From DASUBN01 sp050261675 (GTDB lineage: Bacteria > Pseudomonadota > Gammaproteobacteria > Natronospirales > REEB76), in contig JBLNDO010000047.1 in NCBI GenBank assembly GCA_050261675.1, forward strand, positions 7,944 to 71,943: a stretch of DNA of 64,000 nt. Direction: 5' to 3'. Both the position numbers and the translations under genes were made by a program. The notes under the pieces are model-generated. The model did not search any database. It was not told the origin of the DNA and saw only the letters and a list, made by a program, of their open reading frames with translations. Below are positions 55,404 through 63,909 of this stretch, piece after piece; the stretch's first letter is position 1, and every line of letters starts with the position of its first letter.

Positions 55404-56770
55404 GCGTCCAGCTCTGGGCCAAGGGCCTGCCCCTCGACGAGGCGATTCACCGCTTCACCGTCGGGGAGGACCCGGAGCTGGACGTGCAGCTCCTGCACCA
55501 CGACGCCGTGGGCAGCGCCGCCCATGCGCGAATGCTGGCCCATGCGGGATTGATCCCGGCGAAGGACGCCGAGGCGCTGGTCAAGGCGCTCGCCGGCATT
55601 TCCCGCCGCGCGCGTCAGGGGCAGCTGCACATCGCGCCGGAACAGGAGGACGCCCACACCGCCATCGAGGCGCTGCTGACCTCCGAGCTCGGCGAAGCAG
55701 GCAAGAAAATCCATCTCGGCCGTTCCCGCAACGACCAGGTGATCCTGGCTCTGCGGCTTTACATGCGCGAATCCTTGCTGGACCTGGCCGGCCAGACGGT
55801 GGATCTGGCGCGCAACTTTCTGGTATTCGCCAAGGCACATGCCGGGGAACCCATGCCGGGGTATACCCACCTTCGCCGCGCCATGCCCTCGAGCTTCGGT
55901 CTCTGGAGCGCCGCCTTCGCTGCAGGGCTCGCGGAAGAGTTGCAGGCGCTCGAAGCCCTGTATGTCCGCCTCGACCACTGTCCCCTGGGCGCCGCCGCGG
56001 GCTTTGGCGTGCCCCTGCCCCTCGACCGGGAATACGTGGCGGAGCTCCTGGGGTTCGAGCGCGTGCAGGTTTCGCCGGTGGATGTGATGAACTCCCGCGG
56101 TCGCCACGAACTGGCGTTCCTGAACGGACTCGCTTCGATTGGTCTCGTGATAGAGAAATTCCTCTGGGACCTGTCCCTCTATTCCATGCAGGAGTTCGGA
56201 TTCCTGAAGCTGCCGGATGCCTACACCACCGGTTCCTCCATCATGCCCCAGAAGCGAAACCCCGATGTGGTGGAGTTGGCCCGGGGACGCTGCCGCGAGT
56301 TGCGTGGCTATGCCGCCATGCTCCAGGAGATCGCCTCGGGCCTGCCGTCCAATTACCACCGGGACCTGCAGCTCCTGAAGAAGCCGCTGTTCGACGCCGT
56401 GAATGCGGCGCGCGGCTGGCTAGACGTGCTCATCGCCCTCGTGCCCGCGCTCGAAGTGGATGCGGCGAAGGCCGCGGCGGCCTGCGGCGACGACATCTAC
56501 GCGGCTCACCAGGCCTATGTGCTTGCCCAGGGTGGCATGCCGTTCCGGGACGCCTACCGGCAGGTGGCGAAAGACATCGAAAACGGCCGCTTCAAGCCCG
56601 ACCGTGCCGCCCTCACGGCGAGCCACCTGGGCGGCGCGGGCAACCTGGGCCTGGAGAGCATCGAAGCGGACGTGACAGCCGCGGGCAAGTGGCAGAGCCG
56701 CACCCGTGCCGAGCTCGCCGCCTGCGAGAAGAACCTGTGGGAACAACCGGTGAACGGGAAGACGAAATGA
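55400..56770 (+). CDS. argH: Argininosuccinate lyase ArgH
   Basis: This 456-residue enzyme splits argininosuccinate to arginine and fumarate, the last step of the pathway. It carries the fumarase-superfamily signature GSSIMPQKRNPDVVEL, HLGRSRNDQV and GYTHLRRAMPSSF. The GTG at 55400 overlaps the argB stop; the longer frame running back through argB is a shadow. It overlaps argG by four bases. Confidence 0.96.
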   Translation: MSVQLWAKGLPLDEAIHRFTVGEDPELDVQLLHHDAVGSAAHARMLAHAGLIPAKDAEALVKALAGISRRARQGQLHIAPEQEDAHTAIEALLTSELGEAGKKIHLGRSRNDQVILALRLYMRESLLDLAGQTVDLARNFLVFAKAHAGEPMPGYTHLRRAMPSSFGLWSAAFAAGLAEELQALEALYVRLDHCPLGAAAGFGVPLPLDREYVAELLGFERVQVSPVDVMNSRGRHELAFLNGLASIGLVIEKFLWDLSLYSMQEFGFLKLPDAYTTGSSIMPQKRNPDVVELARGRCRELRGYAAMLQEIASGLPSNYHRDLQLLKKPLFDAVNAARGWLDVLIALVPALEVDAAKAAAACGDDIYAAHQAYVLAQGGMPFRDAYRQVAKDIENGRFKPDRAALTASHLGGAGNLGLESIEADVTAAGKWQSRTRAELAACEKNLWEQPVNGKTK

Positions 56771-57963
56771 AAAAACACGTGGTGCTGGCGTTTTCCGGCG
56801 GCCTGGACACTTCTTTCTGCGTGGTGCACCTCAAGGAGCAGGGCTACGAGGTCATCACCGTCACGGTGAACACCGGCGGTTTCAGCCCAGAGGAATTGAA
56901 GCGCATCGAGGCGCTTTCGCCCAGGCTCGGCGCCAAGGCGCACCGCACGCTGGATGCCCGCAGCGAGCTTTTCCGCCGCTACCTGCGTTATCTCGTCTAC
57001 GGCAACGTGCTGCGGGGCAATCTCTACCCCTTGAGCGTCTCCGCCGAGCGGGTCTGCCAGGCGGTGTGCGTGGCCTCCGTGGCCGAGGAGCTCAAGGCGG
57101 ACGCCGTGGCCCACGGCTCCACCGGCGCTGGCAACGACCAGGTGCGCTTCGACGTGGCCTTCCGCGCGCTCGCGCCGCGGCTGGAACTCATCACTCCCAT
57201 TCGCACCTTGGCCCTGAGCCGCGCCCAAGAGATGCAATTCCTGAAGGAGCACGGCTTCGAGTTCCCGGAGAAGACCGCCCATTACTCGGTGAACGAGGGG
57301 ATGTGGGGCGCCTCCGTCGGCGGGCGCGAGACCCTGGATTCCTGGAGCCAGCTCCCGGAGGCGGCCTTTCCGGGCGGGGAGATCGACAGCGCCGGCTTGA
57401 AGCCCCGGAAGCTCGCGCTTGCCTTCGAGCAGGGCGTCCCCACGGCGCTGGACGGACGTAAGCTCGACGGTGTCAGCCTGGTGGCGGAGCTGAACGCCCT
57501 CGGTCGCCGGTACGGCATCGGCCGCGGCGTGCACCTGGGTGACACCATCCTGGGCATCAAGGGCCGGGTCGGCTTCGAGGCGCCGGCCGCCCACATCCTG
57601 ATCGGTGCGCACCGGGAGCTGGAGAAGCTCACCCTCACGGGCAAGCAGCTCTTCTGGAAGGACACCCTCGGAAACCTCTATGGCCAGCTGCTGCATGAGG
57701 GCCATTTCTTCGATCCGCTGGCGCGGGATCTGGAGGCTTTCCTCTCCTCCAGCCAGGCGCACGTCACCGGCGAGGTGCAATTGACGCTCTATCCCCGCAG
57801 CTTCGCCGTGGACGGCGTGCGCTCGCCGCGTTCCCTCATGGACGCGAAGGTCGCGAGTTACGGCGAGGCCAACCGCCTGTGGACCGGCACCGAGGCCGCC
57901 GGCTTCGCCAAGCTCTACGGTGTGCAGCAGATCCTCGCCCTGCAGGCAGGCAAGACCCCATGA
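56767..57963 (+). CDS. argG: Argininosuccinate synthase ArgG
   Basis: This 398-residue enzyme joins citrulline and aspartate using ATP. The PP-loop is AFSGGLDTSFC, followed by NTGGFSPEELKRIE, HGSTGAGNDQVRFD and GRGVHLGDTILGIKGRVGFEA. The Cys after SGGLDTSF and the GFSPE stretch are like the Bacteroidetes/Xanthomonas group and unlike E. coli ArgG. It overlaps both argH and the next gene by four bases, so it is translated as part of the unit. Confidence 0.94.
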   Translation: MKKHVVLAFSGGLDTSFCVVHLKEQGYEVITVTVNTGGFSPEELKRIEALSPRLGAKAHRTLDARSELFRRYLRYLVYGNVLRGNLYPLSVSAERVCQAVCVASVAEELKADAVAHGSTGAGNDQVRFDVAFRALAPRLELITPIRTLALSRAQEMQFLKEHGFEFPEKTAHYSVNEGMWGASVGGRETLDSWSQLPEAAFPGGEIDSAGLKPRKLALAFEQGVPTALDGRKLDGVSLVAELNALGRRYGIGRGVHLGDTILGIKGRVGFEAPAAHILIGAHRELEKLTLTGKQLFWKDTLGNLYGQLLHEGHFFDPLARDLEAFLSSSQAHVTGEVQLTLYPRSFAVDGVRSPRSLMDAKVASYGEANRLWTGTEAAGFAKLYGVQQILALQAGKTP

Positions 57964-59015
57964 GAATCACCGCGGATAAAATCGCCTCGGTCACGCGTAA
58001 TTTGAAATTGGACCGCACGCTCACGCTCTCGTCCACGGTGCGCGCCGAGCACGGTGCGGTGGTGGCGGGGCGCGTGATCGGTGAGAAATCCGCCTACAAC
58101 CAGCTGGAGGATGTGCACGGCCGCATGAACGTGCTGCACGGCGACGACGTGATCGTGGGTGCCCTCGGCCATCGCAATGCGCTGCACGGCTACGAGGGCG
58201 TGCTGCCGAAGAGCGTGGAGCCTGGGCAGAAGCTGCACGTGCTCAACCTGGGTGGCGTGATCGGCGAATGCGTCTCCCACAACCCCGAAGTCGGGCAGCC
58301 CTTCGAATTCGAGGTGCTGGGCCAGGTGCTGGTGTACCCGGAATTCCAGTCCCGCGAAGGCCAGCCCGCCAATATCCGCATGGGCGCCATCCAGGCCAAC
58401 GGCCGCAAGCCGGACTGCAAGGTGATCTACGTGGCCGGCACCTGCATGAGCGCCGGCAAGACCGCCGCCGCCTGTGCCATCGTGCGGCGCCTCGCCCAAG
58501 CCGGGCTACGGGTGGGCGGCGCCAAGCTCACCGGCGTTTCGCTGATGCGCGATACCCTGAGCATGCGCGACTACGGTGCGGACATCACCTACGACTTCAC
58601 CGACGCCGGCATCGTCTGCACCGCCCACGAGACCGCCGCCGACGTGGCCCGCACGGTGTTCGCCGAGATGTCCGGTCGCGGCCTCGACGTGATTGTGGCG
58701 GAGACCGGCGACGGCATCATGGGTGACTACGGCGTGCAGTCCATCCTGGCGGACGCGGACCTACGCTCGCTCGCTGTGGGTTTCGTGTTCTGCGCCAACG
58801 ACCCGGTGGGCGTGGCGGGCGGCGTGCAGGAGCTGCAGAAGCACTACGGCATCACCTGCGACGTGATCTCCGGCCCGGCGACGGACAACCGCGTGGGCGT
58901 GCGGTTCGTGGAGCGGGAGGTGGGGCGGCCCGCCATCAACGCCCGCACCGGCGCCAAGGCCCTGGGCGAGCACATGATCAAGCTGCTCTCGGAACGGGGC
59001 ATCCGCCGGCCGTGA
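57960..59015 (+). CDS. P-loop protein of DUF1611/DgcN type, candidate glutamate N-acyltransferase
   Basis: This 351-residue protein has a beta-rich N-terminal domain (about 1-145) and a P-loop domain with AGTCMSAGKTAAA (about 160-172), LTGVSLMRDT, a Walker-B-like IVAETGDGIMGDYG and FCANDPVG. It resembles DUF1611 proteins, one of which (DgcN) is reported as a D-glutamate N-acetyltransferase. It is coupled by four-base overlaps to argG and argC, and the operon lacks an N-acylglutamate synthase. I infer that it may do that first step, with acetyl- or succinyl-CoA. The family assignment is from memory of the fold and motifs and is not certain. Confidence 0.6.
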   Translation: MRITADKIASVTRNLKLDRTLTLSSTVRAEHGAVVAGRVIGEKSAYNQLEDVHGRMNVLHGDDVIVGALGHRNALHGYEGVLPKSVEPGQKLHVLNLGGVIGECVSHNPEVGQPFEFEVLGQVLVYPEFQSREGQPANIRMGAIQANGRKPDCKVIYVAGTCMSAGKTAAACAIVRRLAQAGLRVGGAKLTGVSLMRDTLSMRDYGADITYDFTDAGIVCTAHETAADVARTVFAEMSGRGLDVIVAETGDGIMGDYGVQSILADADLRSLAVGFVFCANDPVGVAGGVQELQKHYGITCDVISGPATDNRVGVRFVEREVGRPAINARTGAKALGEHMIKLLSERGIRRP

Positions 59016-60079
59016 GCAAGGTCTCGGTCACTATCCTCGGCGGCTCGGGTTACGGCGGCGGGGAACTGCTGCGCCTACTGGCGATACATCCCCAGATCGG
59101 CGAGGTCCGTGCCGTATCCCGCAAGGCGGCGGGCGAGCCCTTCTGGAAGGTGCATCCCAATCTGCGCGGCGTGGTGCAGGGCACCTTCGACCGGGCACCG
59201 GACTGGAATGCCCTCGCCAAGGCGGAGCGCCCGCTGCTGTTCTCCGCCATGCCCCATTTCGAGCTGGCGCAGCAGCTGCCGGCATTCGAGTCCGCCTGGA
59301 AGGAAGCCGGTCTCGCGGAGCGCCTGACGCTCATCGACCTCTCGGGGGATTTCCGCCTCGACGACGCCACGGGCTTCGCCAAGGCCTACGGCAAGCTCCA
59401 CCCCCATCCCGACCGGCTCGGCAGCTTCACTTACGGTCTGCCGGAATGGCGCAAGGGCAAGCTCAAGGGGGCGAGACGCATCGCCAGTCCCGGCTGTTTC
59501 GCCACCGCCGTGCAACTGGCACTGTTGCCGTTCGCCGGCCTGAAGGACCTGGGGTTCATCGCCGTGAGCGCCGCCACCGGGTCCTCCGGCTCCGGCGCCT
59601 CCCCCGGCGAGGGCACCCATCATCCGACCCGCGCCCAGGACTACCGGGCCTACAAGGTGCTCGCGCACCAGCACGAGGCGGAGATTATCCGTTTGCTGGA
59701 CGCGGAAGGCACCGGCGGCTACTCCCTTGGGTTCGTCCCCCACTCGGCGCCCATGGTGCGCGGCATCTTCGCCACCGTGCAATTCCGTCCCGCCCCGGCC
59801 CTGAACCTGGACGCGGCGGCGGTGAAACAGCGCATCGAAGGCGCTTACCGGGATGCGCCTTTCGTGCGGCTCACGGGGGAATCGCCGCGGGTAGGCGCGG
59901 TCGCCGGCAGCAACTTCTGCGACATCGGCTGGGAAGTGAAGGGCGGAACGGTGGCGGTCATGACCGCCCTGGACAACCTGGTGAAGGGCATGGCGGGGCA
60001 GGCCATCCAGAACATGAACCTGGCCTTGGGTTTCCACGAGGCCGAAGGCCTCATGCAGGCGGGTACGTACCCCGGTTGA
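59012..60079 (+). CDS. argC: N-acyl-gamma-glutamyl-phosphate reductase ArgC
   Basis: This 355-residue NADPH enzyme reduces N-acyl-glutamyl phosphate to the semialdehyde. It begins VSKVSVTILGGSGYGGGELLRLLAIHP, has the catalytic Cys in SPGCFATAVQLALLPF and later HQHEAEI and FVPHSAPMVRGI. The GTG start overlaps the previous stop. ArgC is last in the operon, before a clear terminator. Confidence 0.95.
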   Translation: MSKVSVTILGGSGYGGGELLRLLAIHPQIGEVRAVSRKAAGEPFWKVHPNLRGVVQGTFDRAPDWNALAKAERPLLFSAMPHFELAQQLPAFESAWKEAGLAERLTLIDLSGDFRLDDATGFAKAYGKLHPHPDRLGSFTYGLPEWRKGKLKGARRIASPGCFATAVQLALLPFAGLKDLGFIAVSAATGSSGSGASPGEGTHHPTRAQDYRAYKVLAHQHEAEIIRLLDAEGTGGYSLGFVPHSAPMVRGIFATVQFRPAPALNLDAAAVKQRIEGAYRDAPFVRLTGESPRVGAVAGSNFCDIGWEVKGGTVAVMTALDNLVKGMAGQAIQNMNLALGFHEAEGLMQAGTYPG

Positions 60080-60100
60080 GCCGCAGGTCGCGGATAAGGG

Positions 60101-60130
60101 ATCGGGGCCTTTCGGCCCCGATTCGTTTCT
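60101..60130 (+). terminator. Terminator of the arginine operon
   Basis: A perfect 9-bp stem ATCGGGGCC/GGCCCCGAT with a TTTC loop lies 22 bp after argC and is followed by TCGTTTCT. The stem is strong and the T-run is interrupted. Confidence 0.78.
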
Positions 60131-60149
60131 AGCTTTCCGCGCGGATCCT

Positions 60150-60695
60150 TCAGTGCGTCGCGGCGGCAGGCGCCGCTGTCGGTGCCGCGCTCGCGGGTGC
60201 CGGAGCTGCCGCGGGGACCGGCAGGTCGCTGTTGTAGATGTCGCGGTAGATTTTCCAGTCGCGGCCCTGCTGCTTCACCACTTCCAGGAACTTGCCGTGG
60301 TCCAGGCTCGTGCCGTCGGCAGCCAGCATGGTGTAATAACCCGTGCAGAACGCGTAATCGCCCGTGATCGTGGTTTCCGACACGTTCAGCAGCATGCCGG
60401 AGACCTTGCTCGAACCGAAGAACTGGCGGGCGAACTCCTGCACGGCCAGCTGGGTCTTCACTTCCGGGGCGTTGGGCGGCATCAGCATGCCGTCGTCGGT
60501 GAAGGTCGCCGCTAGCGCAGAGGGGTCCTTGGCGTTGAACGCCTTCAGGAACTGGGAGTGCATGTCCTGGATGTCCTGCTGGGCGTTCTGCATGGAACGC
60601 GAATCGGGCTGGGTGCCATCCGAGGCGCAGGCAGCCAGGAGTAGGATGCCGCTGACGGCAAGCAGCATCTGGGTCATACGACGAATGGCGTTCAT
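60150..60695 (-). CDS. Lipoprotein with SnoaL/DUF4440-like domain
   Basis: This 181-residue protein has a signal peptide with lipobox LLLAACAS (Cys at about 23), then an NTF2-like domain starting DIQDMHSQFLKAFNAKDPSALAATFTDDGMLMPPNAP and ending QQGRDWKIYRDIYN, and a Pro/Ala-rich tail. Such domains bind small ligands; no reaction is indicated. The ATG at 60695 opens the signal peptide. It is convergent with the arginine operon. Confidence 0.82.
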   Translation of the reverse strand: MNAIRRMTQMLLAVSGILLLAACASDGTQPDSRSMQNAQQDIQDMHSQFLKAFNAKDPSALAATFTDDGMLMPPNAPEVKTQLAVQEFARQFFGSSKVSGMLLNVSETTITGDYAFCTGYYTMLAADGTSLDHGKFLEVVKQQGRDWKIYRDIYNSDLPVPAAAPAPASAAPTAAPAAATH

Positions 60696-60765
60696 CGGCG
60701 GAGGCCCTTTGTGTTGATTAGGCTGGAAAGTATAGCCCGACAGGCCGGGCTTGCAAGCGCGCCGT

Positions 60766-61590
60766 TCACAGGCGCGTGAGCAGCGCATCCAGCCACGCCA
60801 TCGGGAGAATGCGGCGCGCCGCCGAGAGCGCATAGGCCGGCAGCGTGACGTAATAGCGGGCCTTGGGCCGGGGACTCTCCAGGGCGTGGGCGATTTTCAC
60901 GGCCACCGCCTCCGGGCCCAGCGTGAAAAGCTGATCGTCCTTGTGCGCCCCGGTCTCGGCCCGCAGCCGGGTGTAGGTGGCGGAGTGTACGCTTTGTTCC
61001 GCGTCCACCTCCGCATCGAAGTTCCCGAGGGAGTTGTCACGGAAGCGGCTCCGGATGGGACCCGGGTTCACCAGCGACACCGAGACGCCGCTGCCGCGCA
61101 GCTCCAGCCGCAGGCTGTCGGTGGCGCCCTCCAACGCAAACTTGCTGGCGTTGTAGGCGCCGCGCCAGGGCATGGCCACGCGCCCCAGGATGCTGCTCAC
61201 CATGACGATGCGCCCGAAGCCGCGGCGGCGCATGCCCGGGAGCACGCCGCGGGTGAGCTGCATGGCCCCGAAGAAATTGACGTCGAATTGCCGCTGCCAG
61301 TTGTCGCGCGACAGGTCCTCGATGGCCCCCGGCACGGCGATGCCGGCGTTGTTCACCAGGGCATCGAGCCCGCCGGTAAGCGCCTCCGCTTCTGCGAGCG
61401 TGCGTTCCACGCCCGCCGGGTCGGCCACGTCGAGAAGCAGCGTCTCGAAGCCCGCCGTCTTGAGTGCCGCCACATCGGCCGCCTTGCGGGCGCTCGCGAG
61501 CACGCGCCAGCCGCGGGATTGGAGATGCACGGCCGTGGCGCGGCCGATACCGCTGGAGCAGCCGGTGATGAGCACGCTCCGGACGGACAT
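60766..61590 (-). CDS. Short-chain dehydrogenase/reductase
   Basis: This 274-residue classical SDR has the cofactor motif ITGCSSGIGRATA, the NNAGI motif and the catalytic YNASK. The basic residue after the first strand (RKAADV) suggests NADPH. It starts immediately after the ABC exporter stop, on the same strand, so the two are cotranscribed. Substrate unknown. Confidence 0.9.
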   Translation of the reverse strand: MSVRSVLITGCSSGIGRATAVHLQSRGWRVLASARKAADVAALKTAGFETLLLDVADPAGVERTLAEAEALTGGLDALVNNAGIAVPGAIEDLSRDNWQRQFDVNFFGAMQLTRGVLPGMRRRGFGRIVMVSSILGRVAMPWRGAYNASKFALEGATDSLRLELRGSGVSVSLVNPGPIRSRFRDNSLGNFDAEVDAEQSVHSATYTRLRAETGAHKDDQLFTLGPEAVAVKIAHALESPRPKARYYVTLPAYALSAARRILPMAWLDALLTRL

Positions 61591-63396
61591 CTATTGGGAT
61601 TCCAGCTCGAACGTGGGGCGGGCCTCTGTGCCGCGCTTCTCCTGCTCCTTGGCTTCGCGCTGCTGCAGCGCCCAGAGGTGGGCGTAGAGCCCCTTGGCGC
61701 GCAACAGCTGCTTGTGGGTGCCGCGTTCCGCCACGCGGCCGCTTTCCAACACCAGGATCTCATCCGCATCCACCACCGTAGACAGGCGATGGGCGATGAC
61801 CAGGTTGGTGCGCTGCGCCGCGAGCTCCTCCAACGCCACCAGGATGGCACGTTCCGCGTCGGAATCGAGGCTCGAGGTCGCCTCGTCGAAGATGAGCACC
61901 GGCGGGTTCTTGAGGATGGCACGCGCGATGGCCACGCGCTGCTTCTCGCCGCCCGAGAGCTTCAGCCCCCGCTCACCCACCAGTGTCTTGTAACCCTGGG
62001 GCAGGGAGGCGATGAACTGCCTCAAATGTGCGAGTTCCGCGGCCTTTTCCACCTCGGCCTGGCTCGCCTCGGGACGGCCGTAGGCGATGTTGTAGTAGAT
62101 ATCGTCGTTGAACAGCACCGTGTCCTGGGGGACGATGCCAAGCTGCCGGCGCAGGCTGTCGCGGGTCACGTCGCGGATGTCGTGGCCATCCACCGTGATG
62201 CGCCCGCCGGTGGCGTCATAGAAACGGTAGAGCAGCCTGGCGATGGTGGATTTGCCTGCGCCGCTCGGCCCCACGATGGCCACTTTCGAGCCCGGCTTCA
62301 CCTCGACGTCCAGGCCGTGGAGGATTTCCCGGTCGGGCCCGTAGCCGAAGCGCACGCCCTCGAAGCGTATGGCGCCGTTCACATGGGGCAGGGGCTTGGC
62401 GCCGGGCTTGTCCGCCACCTGGGCGTGGCGCTCCAGCAGGGCGAACATGCGTTCCATGTCCGTGAGCGAGCGCTTCATCTCGCGGTAGATGAAGCCCAGG
62501 ATGTTGAGCGGCGAGAACAGCTGCACCATGTAGGCGTTCACCATGATGAAGTCGCCGAGGGTCATGCGGCCCTGCACCACCTCGTGGCCCGCCAGAAGCA
62601 TCATGGCGGTGACGCCGAGGGCGATGATGAAGGCCTGGCCGCTGTTCAGCGTGGACAGGGAATACTGGGTCTTGAGGGCCTCCTTCTCCCAACGTCCCAG
62701 GTCCTGGTCGTAGCGCCGTGCCTCGAACTCCTCGTTGGTGAAGTATTTCACCGTCTCGTAGTTCAGCAGGCTGTCGATCGCCCGGGTGTTGGCCTTGGAG
62801 TCCAGCTCGTTCATGAGCCGCACGTGGCGCGTGCGCCACTCGGTGATGGCGATGGAGAAGGCGACGTAAAGCGCCACCGCCGCAAGGATGATTACCGCGA
62901 ACCAGCCGCTGAAGTTCCACAGGAAGATGCCCGTCACCAGCGAGATTTCGACGATCGTCGGCAGCACGTTGAAGAGGATGGCGCTCAGCACGAAGCTCAC
63001 GCCGCGGCTGCCGCGCTCGATGTCGCGGGAGAGCCCCCCGGTTTGGCGCTCCAGATGGAAGGCGAGGTCCAGGTCGTGCAGGTGGCGGAAGACGGACAGG
63101 GCCACGCGCCGTGCTGCCCGGAGGGTCGCGAACTCGAACACCACATCCCTTAACTCCCCCATCAGGGTCGAGGCGAAGCGCAGGGCGCCATACGCCACGA
63201 GCAGGCCCACCGGCAGGATCAGCAGGGCGTGCTGCGGTCCCAACTGGTCCACGATGCGCTTCAGCACCCAAGGCAGGGTCACGCTCGCCAAGTTCGCCAA
63301 GAGCAGCAAGCCCAGGGCCAGGATGGCTCGCCCGCGGAACTCCCAGAGGTAGGGCAGCAGGGCGCGCAGGGTCTTCTGGTGGCGGGTGGATTCCAT
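61591..63396 (-). CDS. ATM1/HMT-type ABC exporter (fused membrane and ATPase domains)
   Basis: This 601-residue half-transporter has six membrane helices (about 20-330) and an ATP-binding domain with Walker A GPSGAGKSTIARLLYRFYD, signature LSGGEKQRVAIARAIL and Walker B VLIFDEATSSLD. The GYKTLVGERGLKLSGG run is typical of ATM1/HMT1-like transporters that export glutathione conjugates or heavy-metal thiols. I start it at 63396 (MESTRHQ); a longer frame upstream is antisense to the fmdB region. Confidence 0.9.
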   Translation of the reverse strand: MESTRHQKTLRALLPYLWEFRGRAILALGLLLLANLASVTLPWVLKRIVDQLGPQHALLILPVGLLVAYGALRFASTLMGELRDVVFEFATLRAARRVALSVFRHLHDLDLAFHLERQTGGLSRDIERGSRGVSFVLSAILFNVLPTIVEISLVTGIFLWNFSGWFAVIILAAVALYVAFSIAITEWRTRHVRLMNELDSKANTRAIDSLLNYETVKYFTNEEFEARRYDQDLGRWEKEALKTQYSLSTLNSGQAFIIALGVTAMMLLAGHEVVQGRMTLGDFIMVNAYMVQLFSPLNILGFIYREMKRSLTDMERMFALLERHAQVADKPGAKPLPHVNGAIRFEGVRFGYGPDREILHGLDVEVKPGSKVAIVGPSGAGKSTIARLLYRFYDATGGRITVDGHDIRDVTRDSLRRQLGIVPQDTVLFNDDIYYNIAYGRPEASQAEVEKAAELAHLRQFIASLPQGYKTLVGERGLKLSGGEKQRVAIARAILKNPPVLIFDEATSSLDSDAERAILVALEELAAQRTNLVIAHRLSTVVDADEILVLESGRVAERGTHKQLLRAKGLYAHLWALQQREAKEQEKRGTEARPTFELESQ

Positions 63397-63429
63397 GGTT
63401 TTCCGGGGGGTTCGGGCCGGTCGAACGGC

Positions 63430-63435
63430 TATAAT
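63430..63435 (+). promoter_or_regulatory. TATAAT box upstream of fmdB
   Basis: A perfect TATAAT lies about 95 bp before the fmdB start. No good -35 is visible at 16-18 bases. A GCCCCG/CGGGGC hairpin (63441-63460) lies in the leader. Confidence 0.5.
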
Positions 63436-63528
63436 GGCACGCCCCGTCTGCCGGCGGGGCTTGAGCACGGGGCGGGCGCACCCATCCATATGGGGCCGGA
63501 CGCCCGGGATTTCAAAGAGATTCGGTCC

Positions 63529-63909
63529 ATGCCTATATACGAGTACGAGTGCCAGGCCTGCGGGCACGCGTTCGAAGCCTTGCAGAAGGTGAGCGACGCA
63601 CCTCTGCGCAAGTGCCCCGAGTGCGGCAAACCCAAACTGCGCAAGCTTGTGTCCGCGCCGTCGTTCCGGCTGAAGGGCGGCGGCTGGTACGAGACCGATT
63701 TCAAGTCCGGCAAGAAGCGCAACCTCGCCGACGGCGGCAAGGAAGACAAACCGGTCTCCAAGGGCGGCGAGTCGGCAGAGCCGAGGAGTGCGGAGCCGGC
63801 GAGCGCCAAGCCGGGGAAGGGCACACCGTCGGAGCCCGCGGGTCCGGCGAAACTCAAACCCGCCGAGAAGAAAGACGGATCAGGCGGCAAACCCAAGGCG
63901 GCGGAATGA
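63529..63909 (+). CDS. FmdB-family zinc ribbon protein
   Basis: This 126-residue protein begins MPIYEYECQACGHAFEALQK, and CxxC pairs (CQAC, CPEC) form the zinc ribbon of the FmdB family. The first 65 residues are the conserved domain, and the rest is a disordered Lys/Pro/Ala/Gly tail, long for the family. Its position before DUF502 matches the usual fmdB-DUF502-aspS order. A four-base overlap joins it to the next gene. Function is unknown, although regulatory roles are proposed. Confidence 0.92.
   Translation: MPIYEYECQACGHAFEALQKVSDAPLRKCPECGKPKLRKLVSAPSFRLKGGGWYETDFKSGKKRNLADGGKEDKPVSKGGESAEPRSAEPASAKPGKGTPSEPAGPAKLKPAEKKDGSGGKPKAAE

Noticed and set aside
60751..63153. An 800-codon plus-strand open frame
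   Set aside because: It is antisense to the SDR and ABC exporter genes, rich in His/Arg/Gly with no recognisable domain. High GC removes stop codons from shadow frames.
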